DNA of 64,000 nt. Origin: Candolleomyces eurysporus. Taxonomy: Eukaryota > Basidiomycota > Agaricomycetes > Agaricales > Psathyrellaceae. Both the position numbers and the translations under genes were made by a program. The first letter of the stretch is position 1. Each line of letters begins with the position of its first letter. This document shows positions 46,401 to 57,800 of the stretch, piece by piece. The notes beneath the pieces were generated by a model. That model was given only the letters and a program-made list of their open reading frames with translations, was not told the DNA's origin and made no database searches. The stretch covers positions 62,001-126,000 of the forward strand of contig JANBPK010001198.1 of assembly GCA_027579435.1 (NCBI GenBank). The letters are read 5' to 3'.

Positions 46401-49103
46401 CTGATTGAGAGGCTTTCGAATGCAGGCTTCCAACATACTTGTTAATGATAACCTCTCGTGTGTTATCTCCGACTTTGGGCAGAGTGAAAGGAGAACGGAC
46501 ATTTATAGGGCTAGTGGTTGGACTCCGAGTTCGTGACCTTTCCTTTTCCCCTTACACGTATTGATGACTGATGAACGAATATACAGAGGGGACAGCTCGT
46601 TGGAAGGCACCGGAATTGTTGAATGGTGCCGAGGGGGATTTGACTGCCGCGGTGGACATCTATGCGTTTGCGATAACTTGCATTGAGATTATGTCGATGG
46701 GAAGTGTCCCTTGGGGATCTATGGAGGATAGTATCTTGTGTCATCGTATCGTTGGTAAGTGGACTAATCTCTCGACCCTTTTCGTTCTCACAACTAACCT
46801 GTGGACTACAGTGGAGAATCTACGACCTCCCATCCCCCCAGACTTCCGAGACTCAAGACTGGATGCGCTCTTTGACTGTTGGTGGAACAGAGATCCGGCA
46901 CTTCGACCGGAATTTCGGCGAATCGTCGATTGTGTTCAAGCGCTCCACGACGAGGCGGAAGAAGGGGCACTCGAAGATGTTAGGAGGAAGTCACAGAGGC
47001 TTAGCATGTCGCCTCAGGTTGCGCACTCACCCGAGTTTCCGCCCGTGGCTGAACATACCGCGATGTCATTTGATGGATCGCCGCCGGTTGCTTCTCCTAC
47101 CTCCCGTAAGTCCCCCTTCCGGGTGTCAGTAAGTGTTGACTGATTTAATTTACCTTTCGTTCTAGCTTCGCTCTCGAGCAGCTGCCAAGACACGGGGAAA
47201 GCCTATTTCCCAGTATGGGTTTCGTCAAACTTTAGCGACCTTCACCTTGGCCCATCCAGTCCGGAATACGACCAACAGCACCCGTTTTTGAGTAGTGCGA
47301 GCGCTAGCTTGGCGACTATGCCGACACCTATGCTTCCGAGTATCTCGCAATCCAAGGGGGGGGAATGGTTCCAGGACGCAGTGGGAGGCAATTGAGTCGC
47401 CTAGGTATAGTCAGGCCGCATGGACAAAGTTTGAAAAGCCGGCAATGTCGTCTCCGCGACTGGGTTCTCAGGAGTCGTTCTTCCCGACGTCGGATACGCT
47501 TAGGGCTGGGGCGATGGTGGAACACGGACGAGGACCAGCACAACAGCGTCAGAGGGCTACAGTCGAAACATCGTCGTCAACTACGACGATGAGAGGCCCA
47601 GTGGTGCAGATGCCACAGGTGCAGGTGCAAGGTGTGGAGATGGAAAGGATGCGTAGTCCGCAGGGGTACGATGATGAGCTGGAGCCTTCCTTTGTGAATG
47701 TCGAGTTTGGGGCGGTTCGGAGTGAGAGGGTACTGAATGGAGTGGAGGCAGCGGATATGGAGGAGGTGAGGTGCGAGGAGATGTATAGGAACGTGAGGCA
47801 TGAGTTTCATTGGACCTGTAAGTCTCCTCTCTCTGGGGTTTCTGTTTAGGCTCCTAACGATACTGTTTTCCAACGTAGTGAAGACACCCTTATGGAACCC
47901 GGTTCCAGTCAAAGTCGGAGACGTGGGGTACATGCACCCGACGAAGAGGACGTTTGTTACACTGTTCAACGCGTTTACACCGTTCAGATCTCCATCTTCC
48001 CCATCTCCATCATCCAATGAACCGTCTAGTTCGTCGTCGAATTCGTCTGCGGACTCGTTTTGCATATCGATACCGTCGATATATGGGTTCGGGGATCCGG
48101 TGCTGAGGTGTGAGAAGTTGGGGACTGGTTTTCATCCGGCGGGGACGACGATGACCACGACGACGACGGGGAGTCAGAATAGTCATCATCACCAGCCTAG
48201 GCTTTCTTTCACCCGGTTGAACTTGTTCAATAGGTTTGGCTGGAGTAGTGGGAGTGGGAATGGCAGTAACAAGACGAGTGGTGGTATCACTAAATCCTCT
48301 GGGTCTTCCTCGAACTCGATGTTAGCCATTTCCACAAATTCGACTTCAAATTCGACTTCAACTTCGACTCCTACGGGCGCGACTGTAACGGAGACGATAG
48401 CATCGTATAAAGTGGAATTGGAACAAGGACAGACAACTGCTCACTGCTTTTGTGAGAGTCCGGAGTGGGATTATTTGGAAGAGGTCAAGCCACCGCAGGC
48501 GTGGTTCAGGGCGAGTGTTGATGCGATTGTGAGGATGCATGAGGGTTCGCATGGGATCTCGAAGGAGGATTTAGTCTTGGGTGAGTCGTGGGGTTTATTC
48601 TTTAGTGCTCAACGTGTAGCAGCTTCCTGACGTTGCTTCATTGGCGTGTAGTTGTTGGTACTTTGCGAGCTTCAAGGTATAGCTTATTCGTTAGTCGCGA
48701 TCACCCAAGTGGCTTGGTGAGTTCTTTCAACGGAAGATTTCGATCTGATGTCTGAGATGATGTTCAGGTGGAGTTTACCGCCAGCTCTGCGAAGAAGGGT
48801 CGGCCTTGGGGAAGTTTCGGGCAGATTGATGTTGCGACTTCGCCGGGCTCACCAAGTTCCTCCTCGCACTCAAACTCGTCTTCGGCTGTGTCACTTCTAC
48901 GGCGCCTCTCAATGACCAACACCGGTGGAACGCCTTTGCAGCGCTCGTCATACGAACGGAGTCATGGCCGCGGTGATGAGTATGGCGGTCAGCAGGTACC
49001 AGTAACGGGGAGTCGGGTGTCGGAGGTAGCTGGTCAGCCCAAGGCGTTGTTCTTGTCGGGGCTGCAGTTTTTACCAGGCGGGAGTATGCCAATTCTTGTT
49101 TGA
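43479..49103 (+). CDS. TKL-type protein kinase with MLKL-like helical bundle and conserved C-terminal domain
   Basis: Large multi-exon protein. (1) Ser/Pro-rich N-terminus. (2) A helical bundle near 44.26-44.9 kb: VGIEVVVKILDSGVLAYVPI, LVLTIRQDVQEAGDRIHSTL, EMPFLKRLLGRNEMEAQFSA and CDEELNNALRSFS, like the bundle of the 22 kb NLR-like protein. (3) A second helical segment with CDMEDFRQLIKETLDEGKDS. (4) The kinase domain: G-loop IGYGSFSTV, lysine in VALKIL, HGDLKASNIL catalytic loop, ISDFGQSE, and WKAPELL; all catalytic residues are present, so it should be active. (5) After a Ser-rich linker, a domain with WNPVPVKVGDVGYMHPTKRT, FVTLFNAFTP, WDYLEEVKPPQAWFRASVDA and LVVGTLRASRYSLFVSRDHP, which resembles a domain common in agaricomycete multidomain proteins. 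The frame shifts at a run of eight G (47356-47363); read as seven G, the kinase half runs straight into the C-terminal half. If the eight G are real, the kinase protein ends at 47395 and a second gene would follow. Confidence 0.75.
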
Positions 49104-50705
49104 TGGCCACGTATACAACGCGGGTTTGAGGTTGGTCCTAAGGCGATGTTTTGCGGCGGTGGGGTCGATAAATGTAGTACGAGTAATTTCAGGGATCGCT
49201 GGTATTGTACGGGAGCATGAATTTGAATAAATGGCCGTAATGTAGAAGAGATACCTACTACCACACCGATACCTAGGGCATTGTACAGAATATAGCTCAG
49301 GAAGAACTCGAGTACATTTGGTGCTGATTCTATGCCACCATTGCGCAAACAAAAAGCAATTATTGGGTGGGGTGCAGGGCAGAGTGCAAGGGCTTCACAA
49401 TTCAATGCAATAGCCGCCTTAAATTTTTGGTGTCCCCAAAAGTAAGAAAATACGGATTGCCTTCATACGGTATACAAGTAATGGGTTGCGACAGTGAGCG
49501 CAGCAAGGAAAGACAGCAGCCTGGACAAGCGTGGGTCCGAGATACCGAATAGGCTCACTGGATGGATCCTCCAAATGCCGTGCTACAAGCTTGGCGCGCC
49601 ACCATATACGTAATACAATTGAAATAGAATGGCCCCTCCGGGCGTACCTGGACACTCGGTGTCTACTGCTTCTACCTCTGATCAATATCGACGTGTATGT
49701 GTCATAATCGTTCCTATCCGTTTTCCTGTTATTTACAACACGGAATACATTATTATTTACGCGGAATACTGTACAAGAAATTGCCTGATGGATACTGGTC
49801 GGATAATTCGGACATGCACCCGCGTACTACGAGAGTAGANGGGGGTGAGGATGTTAACGATATACTAAGTTAAACTTTGAAATATACGGTATATATAGAA
49901 GAGATTGGATCGCCTGGACAAGGAGAATATGAACAGAAAGTCAAACACTACCTAATTGAAGAAAGCGGATCGGTAAATCGTGCAACAACGCAACGGTACG
50001 ATTAACCTCTAGCGCCTACAAAGAGATGAGCAAAAAAAACAAATAAAATAAATAAAATAAAATAGATTAGATTAGATTCAGAAATATCATCAGGAACATC
50101 ACGTGACAAATCCCTTATAAGGNAAAAAAAAGTAGCTTCCAAATTATTTTGAGAGGTCGTATCACCGACAAAACCTGGACTTTAGTGTCCAGGAACAGCA
50201 ATTGGACCCCCGAAAACCACCTGAAAGGCCTTTTCCGGCTGGGGGAACGGATGGGGTTGTATCTGTGGAATGGTGGGGTACAGATTTGACCCCGGCTGAA
50301 TGGCATCGTCTCCCGTGGTGCAGACTGACGAGGATTTCCCTACTCAAATCCTGTGTGTTTTCTGCCTAGATTGATCTTCTTTCTTTGTCAAACACTGTTC
50401 ACTCAACTCAAAACCTGTACTTTGAGTCCCTTTGCGATTTGGGTCTAGATGGGTGTCCAGAAGCCTGAAATTTCCGAGAACAGTCCTCTGAAGGCGCTTT
50501 CGGGGGCCGTACCGCGTTCACACCTATTATCATGCTGGATGAGATCATATTGCAATTGCTATCTCTCCATCTCGACCCTTTAACATCCCTCGACCCGTGC
50601 AGGTCTTGGTTACTAGATGCTCGCTGAGACAGCCGCTTGGGCAGGTGAGCCTGATAAGATGATTTGAAACGCCCAACGCTGACCTTAGGCACTTCGATAA
50701 CATAG
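49104..50705. other. Intergenic region with a simple repeat
   Basis: About 1.6 kb. It holds a short A/T-rich simple repeat at 50039-50080 and the 5' flank of the duplicated coiled-coil gene. Open frames are short and unrecognised. Confidence 0.4.
50039..50080. repeat. A/T-rich simple repeat
   Basis: Imperfect AAATAAAATA units pass into TAGAT-TAGAT units. It looks like ordinary replication slippage. Confidence 0.8.
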
Positions 50706-51426
50706 GTATTTTCATACTTGCCGTGCACAAGGCACCTAGGATCACTCTCACTTCGGCTGCACTTGTTCTCCTCGTCCACTATAGACGGGATTATCATGCA
50801 CTATTTACGAGGATGCAGGAAACGGAAGCCAGATACGAGACGACGGTCGCTGAATTCCGAGAACACATAGCTCAGCACGACGCAACGATTGCCGACTTGA
50901 AGGAACGGAACTTGGAGCTGGAATCCACGATCAAGGATAGAGATGAGCAGATTTCCATGGCCTGCGAGGCTCTCAACCAGGAGGTCATTCAAGGCAAGGC
51001 GGTTATCTCCTCACTCCGACGGGAAGTCGAGGAAAAGACCAAAGAAGCGCAAGATTGGAAGGAATATTCCATGTATCGTGAATATCCTTTCTCAGCACGA
51101 GCATACCCAGCGAGGCAAGACTCGTTCGAACCGACGTCGCTGACAGGAATAATCGCCGAAAAAACACAAAAAATCGAAGAACTCAAAGATCGGTTATCAG
51201 AGTGTCATTCTCAACTTACCAGCATACAGTCTACAATGATGTCGCCGTCGTTCCACACCAAGAAGTGAGTGCTTATTACTAGTGCTAGGGTCAACCAGGT
51301 TAAGATTGAAGCTTATTATTTTGTTACAGAATAGGCATTAGGAGAACGAGTCTCCCTACTGCACTAGCAAAGACTCGCAGCTGCCCGAATTCCGGACTAG
51401 GTTCCCCTCGTAAGGTTAGCAGCTAA
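50706..51426 (+). CDS. Coiled-coil protein, duplicated family (copy 1)
   Basis: I do not recognise the family. A hydrophobic segment (ITLTSAALVLLVHY) precedes a long coiled coil: MQETEARYETTVAEFREHIA, ATIADLKERNLELESTIKDR, DEQISMACEALNQEVIQGKA and SSLRREVEEKTKEAQDWKEY. A less ordered stretch follows, then IEELKDRLSECHSQLTSIQS. A GT-AG intron (near 51265-51330) leads to a final exon, IGIRRTSLPTALAKTRSCPN, ending KVSS. The listed start is a splice acceptor (AG before 50706); the true start codon is upstream and I could not fix it. A related copy at 63228-64000 carries an extra internal segment and an early stop. The hydrophobic segment may anchor the protein in a membrane. Confidence 0.55.
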
Positions 51427-53139
51427 ACACCCGTGACATCTCTACGGGTACATCTTGAGTACGCCTCTGCTGTTTATCTAGCACCGAGTTTCAGCTGATA
51501 GTAGAACTTCGCACTCACACTACTACCATGGCACAGTCCACGAATTCACATTTCCCGTGCAGGGGGTAATAGTACCAACATATTGCACGATTTCTCCTGA
51601 TTCCTTATACCAGCTGTCCTCGCGCTATCACATTCAGCAGTCCGTCGCCATTTGCCAGAGTAATAATACCGACCCATTAGCTTAGTGCGATACATGGCAT
51701 AATCATCTACGTTTTCAAACTCACGGGACTTGATTATTACTACATACCGATACCAATCCCGAGCTCCTTCTGTACTAGCAATTCACATGTTTAGACTGCA
51801 CAGCTTCATACTGATAGTAGTCCTGTATGAAATTTAGTAAAAACTGATTGTCAGGGGTCAGAGAGTGTGCCCCACCGAGTTCACCCAAACTGGACAAATA
51901 GGATCCGTTTAAGCATTAGCAGCACGCTTCACATACTTACTATGACATAGAAGCAGAGGGCCGACGCTATGCGCAGCAATCCCGGGCCTCCGAGGCATTT
52001 TGACTCGTTCTGTTGGTTTTGCTCAGATATTGCAATACAGCAAGAGTTTTTATATGTGTAAAATTTAATGTACAGTTAGGATGAATAATGAATGAAAAGA
52101 TAGGGGCTAAAAAGGTGAATGAAAGGCAAGGCATAGGCACAAGCAATGAAGAATATAGCAAAGTAGAGGCAGACACTATATTAAAATATGAATTTATATC
52201 AAGATGCTCCTTTGACAATTGTATTCTCTTCACTCAATGATTCATTTTCACTCTATTTTCCTTTCACTAAAATTCTCTCTTGTCATTGTTATTCTTGAAC
52301 AACCTCCAGGAAGCTTGCTTACTTGAAATTATGCATCTCACAGAAAGTTCAGATATAATACTTGGTGACACTCATTGACTGTTGGTGAATGTTGCCTCTC
52401 ATGTCCCATGGTGTACCACACCGGCTCATGCTGTTGGGCACTGTTGCACAACGACTGTTGGTGAAGCCCCATGACAGACACTGTTGTTCAGCATGAGTTG
52501 CCATCTCCTGCCAAGTGATGGTGAACTTCCCAGCTCTGGGCACATTACTGGCAACCACCAGGAACCTGATGCAGTCAGTATTGTTGAGCAGAGAAAGGGT
52601 GGAAGGCGAATAAGTGAGAAAGGCAGCAGGAGGCGGAGAGGGCAAAATGATGCACACCAGCGTAATATTTCTTGGCAGTCAACCAGGATACAATGTTCCC
52701 AAGTCAAAATGCCTTGGAAATGGTCAAGAAGTAGCTTGACTTGCTAATGAATGCGTTCTGACAAATCATAGCAACATGTAGGAATCATCACTCTGGCTAT
52801 GTATGCAAGACTTGGCCTGACTGACCATGGTATGGAGGGAATTTACCTAGTCTCCTGTAGCCAGACTGATGATGTATGTCNTTTTTTTGCTCTCACTCTG
52901 TTCAAGAACCAAGAAACATTCACAAACTCCAAGTATTCCTGGGCATGATAGTGTATTTCTCCTCATACATACCTTTCTACATGTGGATCATGCACCCCCT
53001 TTTCCAGCTACTGAAAAAGAAATGAGGCTGGTACTGGGGCAAGGAGCAAAGGGAGGTGTTTGAACTCTCAAAACAGGTTCCGAGGTCGTATAGAACTCGG
53101 GTCGGGTACTTGTGTACCGCGCCTCCGAGTCAACACCAA
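51427..53139. other. A/T-rich repeat-like region
   Basis: About 1.7 kb, markedly A/T-rich from 52.0 kb. It contains one copy of a roughly 50-bp dispersed repeat (52857-52907). No gene is supported; a decayed transposable element is likely, but no protein motif survives. Confidence 0.4.
52857..52907. repeat. Dispersed repeat, copy 1 of about 50 bp
   Basis: GTAGCCAGACTGATGATGTA and the following TTTGCTCTCACTCTGTTCAA match 62656-62705 with few differences, among them two C to T changes at CG sites. Same orientation. Confidence 0.8.
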
Positions 53140-53272
53140 GAACCTCCCAATATGGGGTCACCTGATCTCACTAATCTAATTGGCTAATTGAGATGTCTCG
53201 ATGAGGTTGCAAGTTCAATCCTCACTTCTCCGTCTCCTAATTGTAGTAATAATGAAATAAAAAAAAANANGA
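53140..53272 (+). mobile_element. Candidate tRNA-derived SINE
   Basis: An A-box-like TGGCTAATTGAG (about 53182) is followed by a B-box-like GCAAGTTCAATCCTCAC (about 53210-53226), then a short 3' part and an A-rich tail (AATGAAATAAAAAAA, 53250-53267, with Ns). The B region fits a tRNA T-arm such as GCGAGTTCGAATCCTCGC after CpG loss. Target-site duplications were not identified. It may extend further left. Confidence 0.45.
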
Positions 53273-53869
53273 ACCTGGTTGATACCATGTGAGGAGGTAG
53301 ATGTTGTCACAGCCATGCATTAATTTACAACACATTGTATTAACCTTGGATGCATGATGAACCTCTACAAGCCAGTACTGTGGTTGGAGAACAAGGGAGA
53401 GAAACCAGGTCAATACGACCTTGGAAATTGCCACGCACAGCGATGGCCCACAAACCCAAGTTACAATGTTGATCCACAGATTTAGCACTGCCATCCAATC
53501 TGTTGATTGTGAATATTATGCCATTACTCCCCATGCCAGTGGGTATAGATACAGTCAAAGGCCAGAGACAATAGGAGAACATGGAGTATATTACAGTAAA
53601 GCAAAAAGAAGGCATGGAGCAGGAATACCAATGCACATACATACACCTTGCAAGAAAACAGAATGAATATAGAAGTATGGGAACCATCGCATGAGGGATG
53701 GGTCTTTTGATTGTCATTTTCTGCAGCTTCACATTAATTTACGTGCACTGTCTTGACTCTTAGTCTTGTCCTGTCAATGGCGCTTTGCAAACCGCAGGCA
53801 TTAAAAGCTTGTGAGTTAAATTTGAAGTAATCCACTCACAATTTTCAAATAGCTTTTGTTCAAACGCCC
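53273..53869. other. A/T-rich region
   Basis: A 130-residue open frame on the minus strand (53732-53340) is Cys-rich and hydrophobic in places but unrecognised. I call no gene. Confidence 0.4.
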
Positions 53870-54825
53870 TCATCCCAACTCGGTGTACCGTTGTTGAGAG
53901 GGAAAGTCCCTGTGGGTTTTCTGAATCTGGTCACCAGCCACCGAACAAAACGGTCCAACGCGCAGGTTGGCGGTACTGATGTTGCATGTTGCGAGGTACC
54001 TCGGTTGACATTGTAATCACCTGTACCTGTTTGATGATTCAGGGAGTTGGGAGGCTCATTGCCTAAGCCATCGGTTAGCTATGCAGACGATCTCACAACA
54101 ATGGCTACTACTTACATAGTTGCGAAGTATGATGTTCGAATTCCCCCAGGTCTGGTGATAACTTTAGGCTTTGAAAAGGTAGAGGGGATGTGGCCGGAAC
54201 TTACATGTTGGATGACGGGGCCGTTGTGGCAGTCGAATGGTGTCATCAAGCGGTGGGCCCTGACTTGCGTTCCTGGCTAAGGATAGTGGTGTGCGCGCTG
54301 AGAGCCGAGGCTCCCGACTGGACGTCGCTGAACACTCTGTGGGCTCACTGACTGGGGGATAATATTGCGTAGATGCTGTGGGGTGCGGTCGTCGACTGAC
54401 GGTCACCTCCACCTGCTCGGTGCCTAGTAGAAACAATTGCGATGAGTGGGTGCATCTGACATGGATCGCAGCAGTGTGCTACGCGCGGCAATGACATGGG
54501 AAAATAACTTACGGAACATCCCCCTGTCGTCATTCCTGGCGGTGGAATTGCGGGTCTGCGTTGAATTATCGAAGTTGTTATTCGAGTGGACATGCTCAGT
54601 ATGGGTTCGGTTACGAGAGTTGTGATAGTTGTAGGTAAACGTGCGAGAATTGTCAACGACTCGGATGAGGATCTGAGGAGTCCCTCGAACCGCGTCCCGG
54701 AAGCCGTCTGAGGGTGTTTCTTGGTATGACGGTCGGACCATGTGAGATTGAGAAGACGATGGGATGGGAATCGAGGATTGGACCTTGAAGATGGGGTGGG
54801 CATGATCCCGGTCAGCTTTTAACAT
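53870..54825 (-). CDS. Hypothetical Arg/Thr/Ser-rich protein, three exons
   Basis: I do not recognise this protein. Exon 1 starts MLKADRDHAHPIFKVQSSIP and contains RGTPQILIRVVDNSRTFTYN and an Asn/Thr-rich stretch. Exon 2 reads TEQVEVTVSRRPHPTASTQY and continues to DDTIRLPQRPRHPT. After a longer intron of about 190 nt (which could hide another small exon), exon 3 gives GDYNVNRGTSQHATSVPPTC, LDRFVRWLVTRFRKPTGTFP and ends SWDEGV. The frame passes through all three exons with good splice signals (donors GTAAGTTA and GTAAGTTC). About 230 aa, basic and probably disordered except the last exon. An upstream in-frame ATG exists at 54903. Confidence 0.5.
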
Positions 54826-57800
54826 AGTTGCCGGGATCGCTGTGCATGCGGTTTTAATATCAAAGCAACACGACAAACGAATACACGCGTGCCAGTACGA
54901 CACGGTATCTTCAATTTAACTTTTCTAGACTCTGTTACTCACAGAATTTCAGGGTGGGCAACAAGGCGCAGCTGGGCCCGGGATATCGATGATCGGGTCG
55001 TACGTACTTGATGGCTGGGTGCGCTCGAGACAGCCGTTCATAGCACTGCGATCTCAGCCGTACAGATTGGGTCTCTAATTGTGTTTAGAGTTAGACATCA
55101 AGCACAGGTACCCTTGAAACTCTCGTCTGAAGACAAGGAAAACTCGAGACAATGCTAATCAGTTCCAAACGAGGCTCGGAATGTTCAGGGTCGGAGCTTC
55201 CGAATCGTCATCCGTGATACAAGATAGGTCTGGTGGTCTCTTTGGTCGTATAGGAGATGAAAGAAGCAGGGATACATGTGTTGCGTGACCCTTTGCCTGG
55301 GGTCAGCGGCCCGAAACGCCACGACGGTTATAGCCAGCGCCTGAGAGGAAAGCCAGCTCAGCCATGCGAAGGCCGCCTGGACGGCAGGCGGTGTGGTGGG
55401 CATCGAACATTGAAACAGGCGTCGGAGCAATGAACTCAGTGCAACAGAGAGATGGAGATCGATGAAGCGAATACATTCTTTTCATCGACAAGGGGCGCGA
55501 TGTTTGGCCAACACTTGGTGAGCAAACATAGCGGATCGCCGGCGCCAATCTCGTCATGGCATGTGTAGATTCCCCGCACGTCTACCAACCCGGGCCAGCT
55601 GCCGCTTGCAGGCGTCTTTGCACTTACACACGTGAATTTCGCTTAGACCCCTTGCCTTGGTTTGACCGCCTGTTCAGAGGAATGGCAAATGAAGCCACGC
55701 TGTTTAAATGTGCCCTTGACAAACCGCCCCTTGACAGTTGAGGGGTTTGAATCTTCTTTCCTCTTTTGAGTTTGTCAAACCTAGAGTTGGCCTACATGAT
55801 CCCGCATGCCGTAAATGAAATGAATAGCTTCAAAACCTCAAGGATCATCGGTCAGAATATCACAAACCAGTATAGGCAATTTCCAAAGGCAATGCGGGGT
55901 AGTAATCGAAATACCTCATTCTCGGGACACTAATTCCATCTTTGTGGGGCTCCCCTATACCCTAAATAGCCCTTAAATGGTCACAACATGTCTCGGGTCG
56001 CGAGCTGCGGGAACCGCTGCGATTCAGATCTGCGGTGGAGACGGCGGGTGGGGGTAGCCACAATCAAAGTAGTATGACTCACCGTTGATAAGACACAATC
56101 GATCAGCATAAGTTTATAGCATGTATGATACCACTGTGCCTGAAGTGTTCCGATACTTGTCTCTTGTCCAGATTGTTCGTCTCTCGATTTGTTGATAAGC
56201 TACCTGTTGAACTGAGCATATATAGCGCCCTTTTCCTCTACGGGAGTAGAACTGGGCGGAAGGGTTCTCCCGTCATGAGAAAGGGTGCCACATCTAGATG
56301 TTTGGGTCCTTGTAATTTGTTCGCCCATGGTCATTTGTTCGTCATGATTCCAGCACAAGAGGAGGGTTAAGTATCGGATACTGCGACTACTATAATGCAG
56401 CATTGGACCCTCCCAATTTGGAAGCTATTCGGCGCCGACGTGTATATGGCCGACATTTCTGACCACTCGATCAGCAAATACTGACAGGTCGAAGTATCGT
56501 TACCGTGGCACGGATGCCGTCAGGCTGTCTTCACGGAGACGTTGGGCAGCCTTACCATTGAGAATCAACTTATCTTGTTGCTGGGAACATAGGTGTGGCA
56601 CATGTGGTCCAAGGGGCATCCGTTCAGGACCGGGGGGTGCATATTTGTTTTCTCGAGGAATTATACATTCTGCAGCATACAGAACCACTAAGCAACATAT
56701 TACAGCGTGATTCCGGTGTATTAGTATGGCCGGCCTGGTGGCGTACTATCTATTCGGATACTCGTGCAAACCTAGTAACCTGACACACACACTGAAATTA
56801 AAATCTATAGCCTGGCCACCCATTGAGCATGACGTCGAGGGGACAATAGCACTTCCAAAACGTGGTACGCCACAGGGGTGTTACGTAGACCGCATTAGGC
56901 CAGATTTTCTTCACTTACTGGCTACTGCACGGGTCTGAGCAAGAGGGTGCACACCGTGTCCGCTGGAAGTGGTCGTCAGTGAGCATCCAGAAAATAGGCG
57001 ATTTATTGAGTCCCGAACCACTTGCTGTCACTCGGTCCAACCACGCGTCTATCCTGAGATATAGCAGAAGCGGGGCAACAAAATTCCAAAGCCTCGAGGG
57101 TGCATCCTGGCACGCTTCCAGTAACGTTAATCACCCAACTCCGCCCTGCTTCTTCTCAAAGCAGTTTGTCGCCGGACAACCTATCTGCCGAAAAGCGAAG
57201 TAGCTTCTACTAGGAAAGTAGGATGTTTGAGTTGGTCCCAGCCACCTTAATCTCTCCTCAAACGAATGGACGAAGCCGGGTTTCGGGAGCAAAATTAATG
57301 CTTCGCCTTCAGACTCCGTGGTTCAGTAACCTGAAGGATCGTCTGCTTTTGTCACGTCACCGAATCAATGGCGAGAACCGGAATCGTTATCAGTATATTC
57401 CGTTCGACTCGAAGTACATATTCAAACTAAGAGCTTTCAGCCTACTCCCGAGAATCTGGATACGATTTGGTTAGAGACCGTGTTCGATGCACCAGCCACG
57501 TCTGAAAGCAAGTCATGGAAAAAAAAAAGACCCATTTTTGAGTCTTGACTGCCACTCTCCAACGACCCTGTCGCGTGCAAATGACGCTAACGCTAACAAT
57601 CCTCCTTCAGCTTGACATTAAATTGAGACCTCTTCCCTGAGATCACCCCAGATGTCGCTTTACCTCCTCCATCACTGGCTCTGCATTGAAAGGCCGTGGC
57701 TAGGGTGAACGACCAAGCAACCTCCAGGTCTATAATGAAGGTGATCGAGCCCCGCTGTTTGAGACGATTCGGTCAGCAGACATGGTGTAATACACGGTTT

